From assembly GCA_022813625.1 (NCBI GenBank), contig JAKLMB010000029.1, forward strand, positions 248,001 through 312,000: a DNA stretch of 64,000 bases, written 5' to 3'. Positions 21,099 to 30,450 of this stretch are shown piece by piece; the first letter of the stretch is position 1; each line of letters opens with the position of its first letter. The DNA comes from Aaosphaeria pasadenensis. Lineage: Eukaryota; Ascomycota; Dothideomycetes; Pleosporales. The position numbers were made by a program, and so were the translations under genes. The notes beneath the pieces are model-generated. The model saw only the letters and a list, made by a program, of their open reading frames with translations. It had not been told where the DNA came from and ran no database searches.

Positions 21099-22585
21099 CT
21101 TAGTGGAGACGGACTTTGATATATCAGGCCTGGCCTGTATTTGTTCCTGCAAATGTCTTAGCAAAACTTCGTCACGTCGCAATCGCCGTCAGACTCACCA
21201 AATGTTTCCTCTCAACGAGGAAGAAAGCTGCCAAAGATGCAACTGCAACGAGCTTGATGCTTGATCGAGCTGATTTGTGGTATCTATTGAAAAGTCAGCT
21301 ATGGCTCCTTTCTTACGTTCGAAATCGAGGGCGAGTGCAGCAGTGTGTGTGTGATGGAAGGATGGAGTGAAGGAGTGAAGGAGGAGAGGTAGATTAAATA
21401 GGTAAACAAGCCCTCATACCCCAGGTAAGGTAAAGGTAGCACTAGTCAGCTGTCTCCCTCTCTCACTCTTACTCAGTCTCTCACTTACCTCAACTCAATG
21501 TAAAGGCGACAATGATATCTCCAGAAATCCTGACGAGTGAGAGAGAATGTATTGGTATCTGGCTACTCGTTAGCTGGTTTGCTTTTCTCACAAAAAAACG
21601 ACGCCGTGTGGATAGTGAGGAGTTTGTTCGATGAGAAGAAGAAGGACAGAGAGAGAAAGAGAGTGAGAGAGAGTGAGAGAGATTGTATGGGCGAGCTGGG
21701 TCACTGATCCATGTCTACCTAAATTTCAGGCTAGTAGTGAAGGTAGAAGTTTTCTTCGAATCAACACACAATCTGATGCAATGGCCATTACTATATTGTC
21801 CTACTTCTTCAATGCCCTCTTCAAATGTCATAGTATGGATTTACTCTCATATCTCACGAACTTCTTTGTCACTCACTATGTCTTTTCTCTCACTCTACAA
21901 TCGAAGAGGAAAAAGGTTGATTGGTCAGGTACTGTCTGATTCTCACGATGCTTCAACTTAATGAAGATGCCTATTCTACCCTACCCATTATGTTACCCTA
22001 TGTTATCCTACAAAAGCCAAAACACATTGAACTCTGGATGCACCGGCTGTGGTAATGATGACCCAGTTCGGATTCAATCAACAATTTTGTTCAGGCAACA
22101 AGCAATATGCATGTCTAAGTGGACTCTCTATTGGCAACAGCAACAAATATCAATCGAGCAATACCATGGGCATTTCTCGTTCAAAGATCACTCCTAGTAT
22201 TGAGTGGCTCGGACGAGACATGACTGGATACCCTAAGATCTTGGATGAAAGAATCGGCATCATCATATTTGTTTCCGAGCAGTTGACACATGTTAATCGT
22301 TAAATATTCCTTCTATTGTTGTTGGATATCCAACTCAATCAAAACGTATTTCTACCAAGATTGTTGCTCCATGTTGGACCCCACATGCCGTGCAAGGGGT
22401 GGGGCGTTTGCGGGGAAGTTTCTATCTATTTCAAGCATTAGGTACTCTTTTGATTTTCTAAATTCAACATCTATCCTACAGAAGAGCTGGGAAAATAATT
22501 CACTGATATGTTACACAGGAACAAGCCTTTTTAATTCTCGTAATAGTATCAACCAATATTCGTGAAGCATCGAAGTATCAAAACC
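21099..22585. other. Intergenic 1.5 kb between divergent genes, with GA/CT tracts
   Basis: It holds the leader (with a likely 52-nt intron at 21147-21198) and promoter of the acidic-protein gene, and the promoter of the GNAT gene. A CT-rich tract (about 21450-21500) and a GA-rich tract (about 21630-21690) form a loose inverted pair. The remaining A/T-rich part (21.7-22.5 kb) has only short frames. Confidence 0.5.
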
Positions 22586-23346
22586 ATGAACAGTCCAGAA
22601 CTTAATCTTCGCCTGGCAACGGCTTCTGATCTACCTGCTATTGCTCGATGTTGGTACTATGCGTTCTTTGATGACGAAGTCATTGGAGATTTGATGCATC
22701 CCCATCGAAAAGAGAGCCCCGAAGATGTCTACTATTTCCTTCTCCGGGGAGTTAGAGAACGATTCTGGGACTGGAGACACCAGTTCATCGTTATCACGGT
22801 TATAGAAGGAGGTACTGAAAGAATTGTCGGTGCGGCGGATTGGAGGAGAATCGGGGATGGTGGCAAGGCGATGGAGCTTCCACGTCTCGATCCAAGTGTG
22901 TTCCCTTCCCCAGCTCTGGCCTTGCTGTATTCAAAGACAACATACACATACTAAAGCATGGGGTAGGAAATCTGATCTCTCCAACCTACTCGTTGTATTA
23001 CAAAGTCTCCCTGTACTTTTTTCCAAATCGTGCTGCAGATCCTGCACGTGCTTCGATTCTCAACTCCGCAGTCGAGAGTGCGGCTTCTTACTGGACAGGC
23101 AAACATTCTCAGTGCTGGGATCTTTACGTCTGTGGAGTCCATCCAGATTACCAGGGCAAGGGTATCGGGAAATTACTAGTCGATTGGGGTATCCGGAAAG
23201 CTGATGAAGAGCGTACAAGTGCAAGCGTACTATGCGGTGAGAAGAATCGGGTCTTCTACAACAAAGCCGGATTGACGGAGGACATGGGAGGTTTAAAAAG
23301 TTCTAGCGGTGGAAATGGTGGGATCGCATTGTTTCGCAGTGTATAA
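22586..23346 (+). CDS. GNAT-family N-acetyltransferase
   Basis: Exons 22586-22895 and 22967-23346 with a 71-nt intron (gtgtgt...gggtag, branch-like tactaaag) encode 229 aa. The splice creates LDPRNLISPTYSLYYKV, leading into LYFFPNRAADPARAS, the order I recall for fungal homologues. The acetyl-CoA motif A is LYVCGVHPDYQGKGIGKLL, with the QxxGxG pyrophosphate loop QGKGIG. The start ATG at 22586 opens NSPELNLRLATASDLPAIA, the usual first strand and helix of the fold. The family acetylates small molecules or protein N-termini; the substrate is undetermined. Both key regions are intact. Confidence 0.87.
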
Positions 23347-23747
23347 GAGGAGTAGTATGATGCAGTACCTGATGTGAAATGATTGTACATAGTAAGAATA
23401 CGGATGAGTTCATGGTGGAGCGGTAGATAATGCCGATTTTTCCGTTGCGTTGCGACATATAATTCATATTCTGGAAATGAATTCAGAGTCAATGTTCATA
23501 TATAGCTAGGTGATAGACCGTGTCAGTAGGTAATTGATATGTTTCTGGTGGCATGGAGTTGGAAAGTTAGCATAAGGTATCTAACAAATGGTGCACGGCC
23601 CATGGTGAATTACCCGTTTGGGTTGGCCCCACTCCCGGAGGTGCCAAGACTCTGCGCTTTGGCCTCTAAACTTTTTTTTTGTTCAGTCTATTCCCATGCT
23701 CTCAGTGCAGATTTCGATCCTGCAACAACAATTTACAATTGTACAAA
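23347..23747. other. Intergenic: GNAT 3' flank and NOP4 promoter
   Basis: No gene. A poly-T run (about 23671-23679) lies some 70 nt before the NOP4 start. Confidence 0.55.
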
Positions 23748-26039
23748 ATGGGCCCTAGGATAAAGCGCCAACGCCTTTCGGTGGACGGCGCAGAAGCTGT
23801 CACTGCGACAGTCGACGCTGAACAACCTACCTCAAATGTTGAACCCTTACCCAACGATGAGGAAGTCCGCAAGCAGAACCTCCAACAGCGCCGCTCGCTC
23901 TTCATACGCTCGCTGGCGCCCTCTGTGACAACAGAACATCTTACGGAGCTTTTCTCCGAGTCGTATCCTATCAAACACGCTCTCGCCGTTCTCGATCCAA
24001 CCACAAAGCAGTGCAAAGGATATGGTTTCGTTACGTTCGCAGATGCCGAGGACGCACAGCGTGCAAAGGACGAGTTGAACGGCGCAGATCTGCAGGGTCG
24101 CAAGATCAAGGTGGAGATTGCAGAGCCTCGTCACCGTGATATCGATTCCGAAATCCCTGGACACAAGAAGAGCACTCCCGCTGCCGCTTCGATCAAGGCG
24201 AAGGAAGAACGCGAGCAAGCACGAAAAGATCAGCAACCCCCCAAGCTTATCCTGCGTAACCTTCCCTGGAGTATCAAAACACCCGAAGATCTATCCAAGT
24301 TATTCCAAAGCTACGGAAAAGTTACAATCGCGACGTTGCCCAAGAAACCGAATGGGGAACTCAAGGGCTTTGGCTTTGTGTTGCTGCGCGGACGCAAGAA
24401 TGCAGAGAAGGCTCTTGAGAACCTGAATGGCAAGGAGATCGATGGCAGAGTAATTGCTGTGGATTGGGCGGTGGACAGGGATACATGGCAGAATCTACAA
24501 AGCGTTCAGAGGGAAGAGGAAAAGGCCAAAGCTGATGACGCGGAAGATGATTCGGACGCCGAGTCCTCAGTGCTGACCGAATCTGATGAGGACAGTGATG
24601 AAGAGGATGAGGACGAAGACGAAGACGAGGATGACGAAAACAGCAACACCGACCTCGAAGACATATCAGATGATGAGGATGGAGGCATCAAAATCGAACC
24701 GGAGGCGCCCCCACCGAAACAAGATCTCAGAACAATTTTCATCCGCAATCTTCCGTTCACCGCAGATGACGAATCTTTATTTGAACAATTCTCGCAATTT
24801 GGAAAACTGCGCTACGCCCGTGTTGTCATGGACCAGCAAACCGAAAAGCCCAAAGGCACAGGCTTCGTTTCCTTCGTTCGCGACGAAGACGCCACAAACT
24901 GCTTGAAGGGTGTACCTCGCAACGTGCCACAACCCAAATCAAATGACAAAAAACAAGGCTCGAACATTGCACTCCCCAATTCCGTTCTTGAAAACTCTGA
25001 GGCGGATCCATCAGGTGCATACACCATGGACGGTCGAGTTCTCCGACTTTCGCTCGCGGTCGATCGCAACGAAGCCGCCCGTCTTGCTGCAGACCACCAT
25101 GCCGCTCGATTTAGCCGTGACAAGGACAAGCGCCGTCTCTATCTACTTTCTGAGGGAACCATTGCCAAAGGCTCTCCCTTGTACGAGAAGCTCTCGCCCT
25201 CCGAGGTCACTCTTCGTGAGTCCAGTGCAAAGCAGCGACAGAAGCTCATTCAGACAAATCCATCGCTGCATGTATCGCTCACACGTCTTTCCATCCGGAA
25301 CATTCCTCGAAGCATTACTTCGAAGGATCTCAAAGCGCTCGCTCGCCAGGCCATCGTCGGCTTCGCTTCAGATGTCAAGGCTGGCAAACGTCAGGGCATC
25401 TCGAGGGAAGAATTGACCCGTGGATTTGACGCCGCTGCAGAGCTTCATCGCAAGACGAAGGGCAAAGGTCTAGTCAAGCAAGCCAAAGTGGTGTTCGAGA
25501 CTGAGGGCGGAAGCAAGGTCACCGAAGGCACCGGTGCGGGTCGATCACGCGGGTATGGATTTATCGAGTACTATACGCATCGCAATGCGCTCATGGGTCT
25601 CCGATGGTTGAATGGTCACGCAGTCGATTACAAGGTGAAGACCGATAACCAGCCCAAGAGCAAGAAAACCCCAAAGGAGGCCTTTGAAGACAAAAAGAAG
25701 AGGTTGATCGTCGAATTTGCATTGGAGAATGCAAATGTCGTACATCGTCGATCAGATCGAGAGAACAAGGCTCGGGAGTTCCCGAAACCGAAGGGTGATG
25801 TCGATGCGGGTCCTGGTTCTACCGGTGGCGCTGGCAACAAGCGGAAGCGTGATGATGCAGATGCAACAAGAGGGCAAAAAGGCAAGGGTAAAAAGGCAAA
25901 TGGATCAGATACCGGGGAACGGGGAGACGATGCCGGTTCCAGGGTTGGAGCTGCAGAGGACGACAAACTTGCGCAACGGTCGCGTATCATTCGCAAGAAG
26001 CGCATGGCAAGGAGGGCGAAGAAGGGTGGCAAGGCCTAG
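23748..26039 (+). CDS. NOP4: Nucleolar RNA-binding protein Nop4 (RBM28-like), four RRMs
   Basis: A single exon of 763 codons begins MGPRIKRQRL after acaaaATGG; the in-frame frame extends upstream but the first good ATG is here. RRM1 spans about 50-127 (LFIRSL, RNP1 KGYGFVTF), RRM2 166-242 (LILRNLPW, KGFGFVLL), a very acidic linker 263-311, RRM3 328-440 with a 30-residue insertion (IFIRNLPF, KGTGFVSF), and RRM4 about 510-662, split by a long insertion (LSIRNIP, RGYGFIEYY). The tail is Lys/Arg-rich with KRKRDD and ends KKGGKA, fitting nucleolar targeting. Nop4 is needed for 27S pre-rRNA maturation and 60S assembly. The order and number of RRMs and the acidic linker match the family. Confidence 0.93.
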   Translation: MGPRIKRQRLSVDGAEAVTATVDAEQPTSNVEPLPNDEEVRKQNLQQRRSLFIRSLAPSVTTEHLTELFSESYPIKHALAVLDPTTKQCKGYGFVTFADAEDAQRAKDELNGADLQGRKIKVEIAEPRHRDIDSEIPGHKKSTPAAASIKAKEEREQARKDQQPPKLILRNLPWSIKTPEDLSKLFQSYGKVTIATLPKKPNGELKGFGFVLLRGRKNAEKALENLNGKEIDGRVIAVDWAVDRDTWQNLQSVQREEEKAKADDAEDDSDAESSVLTESDEDSDEEDEDEDEDEDDENSNTDLEDISDDEDGGIKIEPEAPPPKQDLRTIFIRNLPFTADDESLFEQFSQFGKLRYARVVMDQQTEKPKGTGFVSFVRDEDATNCLKGVPRNVPQPKSNDKKQGSNIALPNSVLENSEADPSGAYTMDGRVLRLSLAVDRNEAARLAADHHAARFSRDKDKRRLYLLSEGTIAKGSPLYEKLSPSEVTLRESSAKQRQKLIQTNPSLHVSLTRLSIRNIPRSITSKDLKALARQAIVGFASDVKAGKRQGISREELTRGFDAAAELHRKTKGKGLVKQAKVVFETEGGSKVTEGTGAGRSRGYGFIEYYTHRNALMGLRWLNGHAVDYKVKTDNQPKSKKTPKEAFEDKKKRLIVEFALENANVVHRRSDRENKAREFPKPKGDVDAGPGSTGGAGNKRKRDDADATRGQKGKGKKANGSDTGERGDDAGSRVGAAEDDKLAQRSRIIRKKRMARRAKKGGKA

Positions 26040-28664
26040 CGGTTAACATCTCATGTGCATCTATGGCGTCGTGGTAAATAGGAAAAGCTTTCTCATGTAT
26101 GGGCGAAATACCTCCAATTCATTGTTCATTTGTTTGTCTTCGCCGTCTCCTTGCCCAACCCTCTAGTCCTCACAAGTGAATATCTCTCAAGACCGCACGA
26201 TACCAGCCAAGTTCCACCTCGGAATTAAACACGGGTTACTGCTTGCTTCATGTAACACCCACGAGAAAATTTTCATCCTCGCACCCATTTCTTTACATCG
26301 CCGCTCGAGCGCCGTTGCTTGTACGACATGCGCCGACAACAATTGACTGCAACCCCACGCAACCGTGGGGACTTGACCACTGACAGAACAATCATTTCAG
26401 AGCATTGCCGCCCAACGAGTCCTGCACGTAACAGGCCTCGATGCTGCACGCCCTTCCTATTCAGGTCGAGGTCATACAACCTATCGTGCGTGTTCCCAAT
26501 TGGGAGGGTCACGAGTGGAATTATCGAGCGGCTATTCTTACTTGCGATGAGTTTCTGCGACGGCGGGTCGTTGACGTTCTTCTTCCGTGCGCGAGCTTTT
26601 TGGATAAGGCTTTGTAACCGTCTACTCGTAGATGAGTTATATTAGTATCTTCTAAAAGGTCTGTTCGCCTGCAGCAAATACAGCCATGAAGAACACCGCA
26701 TGTGAGGGACGAGAGACCTTCATCATCACCCATAACCAAGAAATGAGAGTGCCAAAGTATGGTCTCCTCCCTCCTCGAGGCCCATTCTCTCAAGGTGACA
26801 TTTCAGAGGGCCAAGCCTGCACGCAACGGTTTGGCAACGCAAATGAAACACGACGATGGCCGTTCGGGACGGGGGAAGCAGTTCCCCTTCCGGCATGCTT
26901 CTTGTCAAATGCAATCGACCATGCCTATTGGCCGGCTGGCCGTTTTAATCCCATTGTGGCTTTCAGTGTTGCGGGAGGTGGGTCCCGGAAACAGCTTGCC
27001 TGGGATCTCAAAATTTCCTCTTTCGGTAAACAGTCCTTAATGAGTGACGAGGGTGGTGAGGGAGTCATGAGTGAGCAACCCCGAATGGTGTAGACCTGCT
27101 GGGGGGGAAATCAGAGCGGAGATATGAGCTGTCTGCTTTGGTCTTGAATCGTCCTGCTCGATTGCGAGCACTTTACGGCGATCATTCATTGATTGGCCCG
27201 TTAGCTATGTCTGTCTCTCCTGGTCCTACAAGCAAGACAATCGTACATACGAGCAGAGAATCCACATGCAGCTTTCAATCGTCCCGTAGGTGTAACGCAC
27301 GTACATATTTCCCCCGTGGCACTCGGGGAAGAAGGGAATCGAACCGGGAGCTGACAGCAACAGGTCTATCTTCCATCTCTGTTCCACACCAACTGTTTGA
27401 TGCTGTGGACTTGAAATGAACAGGACAGGGGCGGGCCCCATAGTATCCCCCAAAGAAACGACGGGTACTAGCGAGCTCGACCGCCCTTCTGCGAAGCCAG
27501 CTGCACGAAGCAATCTGTGAGGGCTACATCAGTCAATAGGCGCACGACAGGACCGCTACATGAGATGCATGCATAAAGCTCAAAACCCCCTTCACACGAC
27601 GATGGGTCACTTCTTTCGTTCAATTTCTTCCCAGGGTCCTCGAGGATTTCCCTTCAGACGGTACACCTTGGCATCGAGATGCGCGCTGGAGCGTACGGGC
27701 GAGCCAGTGCCTGCGAGAATCAGTGTTGCATATGTTCATGACCTTCCTGCGGATTCAGTGGTGCCAGGCGCACGGAACCAAAATTTCATCATCCAGAATC
27801 GGACATCGATATGTTTGCCACACTGTCATGAATCTACCCTGTACCAGGATTGAATGTACCAAATCCCCGGCTGCTGGTCGCTTTTCATGCACCCCGGCTC
27901 TCTCACCAGAGGCAAGTGAACCAGATCGTCTGGTAATGCCCTCAAACGTGCTGACTGCATCATAGCATCGACTTTACTGGCTCTGATATTCGGTTTAGAA
28001 CACTCATGACTTCATAGATCGAGGAGGTCTAGATTTGACGTAGGCTACGAAGGCTCTCATGGGACACGAATTCACTCGCAAGGGGTGCGACGCCACTGCT
28101 GAGGAGGTTTTCTATGTTTGCTCGTCTTTGGATAACGAACAACCACCCCAAGCAGAGGTATGGGTATGACAGGACCTGTGACGACCAAGGGTAACGCAGA
28201 CTATGTACCAGCGGTGGCTACCGTGTATCCTCGCAGTTGACACCCACTCCGGACCGGCGGAATCGAAGCATGAAGGATGTCCATGCATTTGATTGAACGT
28301 CGACCAATAGACGGTTAGGGTTGCTCTGCACAGTGGCGATGAAACTGGATTATCTGTACAGATCGACCGTCAGTCTGGTTGTCGCACGGCAGCATTGGAG
28401 AAGATATAAAGAGAGTGGTTGAGGAGACAGATGTCTCGTTCACAATTTCTAGTTCATTTAAGCATTTCATTTCCTATAGGCGGTGCTTTTGCTTGATACG
28501 AAATCATTTTGCCAATCCCTCATCGCATTCGAACTCATTGAGAATTTGACTCTTGCCTTCCGGGCCACTCTCAAACCACACTAGGTAATTGACGTGTCCG
28601 TTCAACTCTGCATCATCTAATTGATATACAGTCACTTCTCGGATATCGATCAGTCTCCGTCGCC
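26040..28664. other. Gene-poor stretch, 2.6 kb
   Basis: No frame exceeds about 135 codons, and I could not assemble any multi-exon gene with recognisable family content. Base composition is not A/T-biased, so it does not look like a mutated repeat. A TATA box (28405-28410) near the right end suggests a promoter directed right. The sequence near 27333-27350 resembles a tRNA T-loop but lacks a matching stem. Confidence 0.5.
28405..28410 (+). promoter_or_regulatory. TATA box upstream of the small Cys-rich gene
   Basis: Sequence tataaa within aagatataaagagag, 255 nt before the ATG at 28665. The leader would be unusually long unless an intron is present. Confidence 0.35.
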
Positions 28665-28898
28665 ATGTGTCTCTGGGAAAGCGTCCAGTATACTCCCTGC
28701 GGCCACGAGATAACTCGCCGTTATCAATACTGCCACTTTGCGCGCAATGATCCCAATCATCAATGCTTTGGTGCATGGAGGATCAACAGATCATGGCCGC
28801 AGAACAACTCCGAGTGTGACGGATGCATTCAACGAAGAATCCTCCACGCCAATTATGTGGAATCCCAGTCAATGCGTATGGCCAATGGTGGACGCTGA
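28665..28898 (+). CDS. Small Cys/His-rich fungal protein
   Basis: 77 codons begin at an ATG in good context (gtcgccATGT). The peptide has VQYTPCGHEITRRYQYC, then DPNHQCFGAWRINRSWPQ and SECDGCIQRR. Cys and His spacing (CGH, QYC, HQC, ECDGC) suggests a single zinc-binding unit. The pattern reminds me of short fungal hypothetical proteins of similar length, but I cannot name a family. There is no signal peptide. A 90-codon frame on the opposite strand (28504-28776) overlaps the 5' half. I prefer the + strand because of its cysteine spacing and start context. Confidence 0.5.
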   Translation: MCLWESVQYTPCGHEITRRYQYCHFARNDPNHQCFGAWRINRSWPQNNSECDGCIQRRILHANYVESQSMRMANGGR

Positions 28899-29600
28899 GA
28901 TCATTGACACGCGGTTGGTTGGTCATGGTATCGTCTACTTGGATGATCGACTAAAGGAAGGTTGATGGGCTGTATGGTGTGTAGTGGTGAGAATCTGTTG
29001 TGTGTCTTTCATGTGAAGATTGGACTTTCATTGGGACTGTTATTTCTCCTTGGCTTGGACTCGAGTTCTTTGTTTTGCCTGTAGCGAGAATGTGCGTTGG
29101 CCTGCATAAGATAGTCTTTGTACTTCCATATCGTATCACGTCCGTTGCCTAGGCTAGCAAAGGCTCGAATGCCATTCCTGTTCATGCGTGATCAAATGTT
29201 GAACAGCTTACGTATAATCATACGATTGAGCAAAGAAGAGTTGTGCTAAGAGATTGATGATGATTATGTGCAAAAGTCCGACCCCACTATAATGTAGCAT
29301 AGTATCATATGCGCGACTAGAATTTGTGAATGATGTTTAGCTATGGAACAAGGTTCGTCGCGTTCAACCGACTGTCTATACAATATTTCAAATAACCTCG
29401 ACCATTGGAGGAGGTTAATTCTTTGCCAAGAGAGGTGCGGTTCTTCCACAATACCTCAAGGTGCCTTATCTAATGTAGCCATGAAGTGTGTCGTTGGTTG
29501 TCAAAGTGTCCCCTCAGTATGTCGGTTGGGGGGTACACTCCTCATTGTAGCCTGTACTCACGTTGTACTGGAGTCGACTCCAGACCATCCAATATCTCGA
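28899..29600. other. Intergenic 0.7 kb
   Basis: Nothing recognisable. It is the joint 3' flank of the small Cys-rich gene and the MAPR gene. Confidence 0.55.
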
Positions 29601-30196
29601 TCAAAGGTTCGAGCTACTCTGAAGCTTCCCAACAACATTGTATCGTTTGCTGAAGAAAGTATACCAATCGTCCAGCACTTTCTTGGGGCCCGCGTCGAGA
29701 TCGTCGTAGTCAGACCGAGCAGCGTCTTCTTCCTTGAGAGAGGATAGGGCGAGAGCTCGATTGGGCTCCTTGCCGGCGAACACTGTAGAGAAGATGTCAG
29801 GTTCCATTAATAGTTAAGACCTTAGAAGCAGCAGTATACGTACCATGGTATCCTTTTCCAGGCGCGTAAGTCTCCTTTCCACTCACATCAAAAACAGTTC
29901 CCTAAACACATGTAAGCTACACAGTCCACTGGGCACAAGGGTAACCAAGTGGTTACACCCCAGTATGAGACAAGAAAATACCTTTATAGCGACATAAGTC
30001 GGATATCCTTCCGTCTCGCCTACGATTCATCTGGTCAGCCTGTGGTGGAGTAGCCATGTTGATGCACGCGGGGCTCACCGTTGCATTTGGCGAGGTGTTC
30101 GAGGCTGATTATGTCGTCTTTTGGGGGGTTTAATTGCACCGGCTCCTTTGGCGCAAACTTCTCCTTCTTCTCTTGTGGTTGATTCGTGTCTGCCAT
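29601..30196 (-). CDS. Cytochrome b5-like heme/steroid-binding protein (MAPR/Dap1 type)
   Basis: Four exons on the minus strand: 30196-30079, 30019-29982 (38 nt), 29901-29844 (58 nt) and 29782-29601; the introns are 59, 80 and 61 nt. The product is 131 aa. Joining them yields one continuous b5-like domain: DDIISLEHLAKCNG, PTYVAIKGTVFDVSG, YAPGKGYHVFAGKEPNRALALSSL and DWYTFFSKRYNVVGKL. The Tyr-rich pocket with no paired axial histidines is characteristic of membrane-associated progesterone-receptor (MAPR) proteins, which bind heme through tyrosine and support cytochrome P450 enzymes. There is no N-terminal transmembrane helix, unlike yeast Dap1 relatives that have one, so this is a soluble short form. 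Three introns in under 600 bp make it easy to miss. Confidence 0.92.
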
Positions 30197-30450
30197 GTTG
30201 AGTTGTGTGTGTAGAGATTGAAAGAACGCGTCGATGCGGATAGCGATGGAGATGGAGATGCCGAGGTGGGGGAAATAGCGTGATTGCTATTCGATGATGT
30301 CGATGCATGAGCCACAGCACTAGCGCCACACATCGCACCTCTATCTTTCTACATAAACTATGGAAGTATCATATGTTTAGTCGGCGTCTATATATTTCCA
30401 TGCCCAATGCGATTATTTATGAAAGATCTCTATCCGTAAGCCATGGGCTC

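Noticed and set aside
27326..27419. tRNA-like T-loop (ggttcgattcc on the minus strand)
   Set aside because: The flanking bases do not form a T-stem, and no acceptor stem or A-box is found at the right distance.
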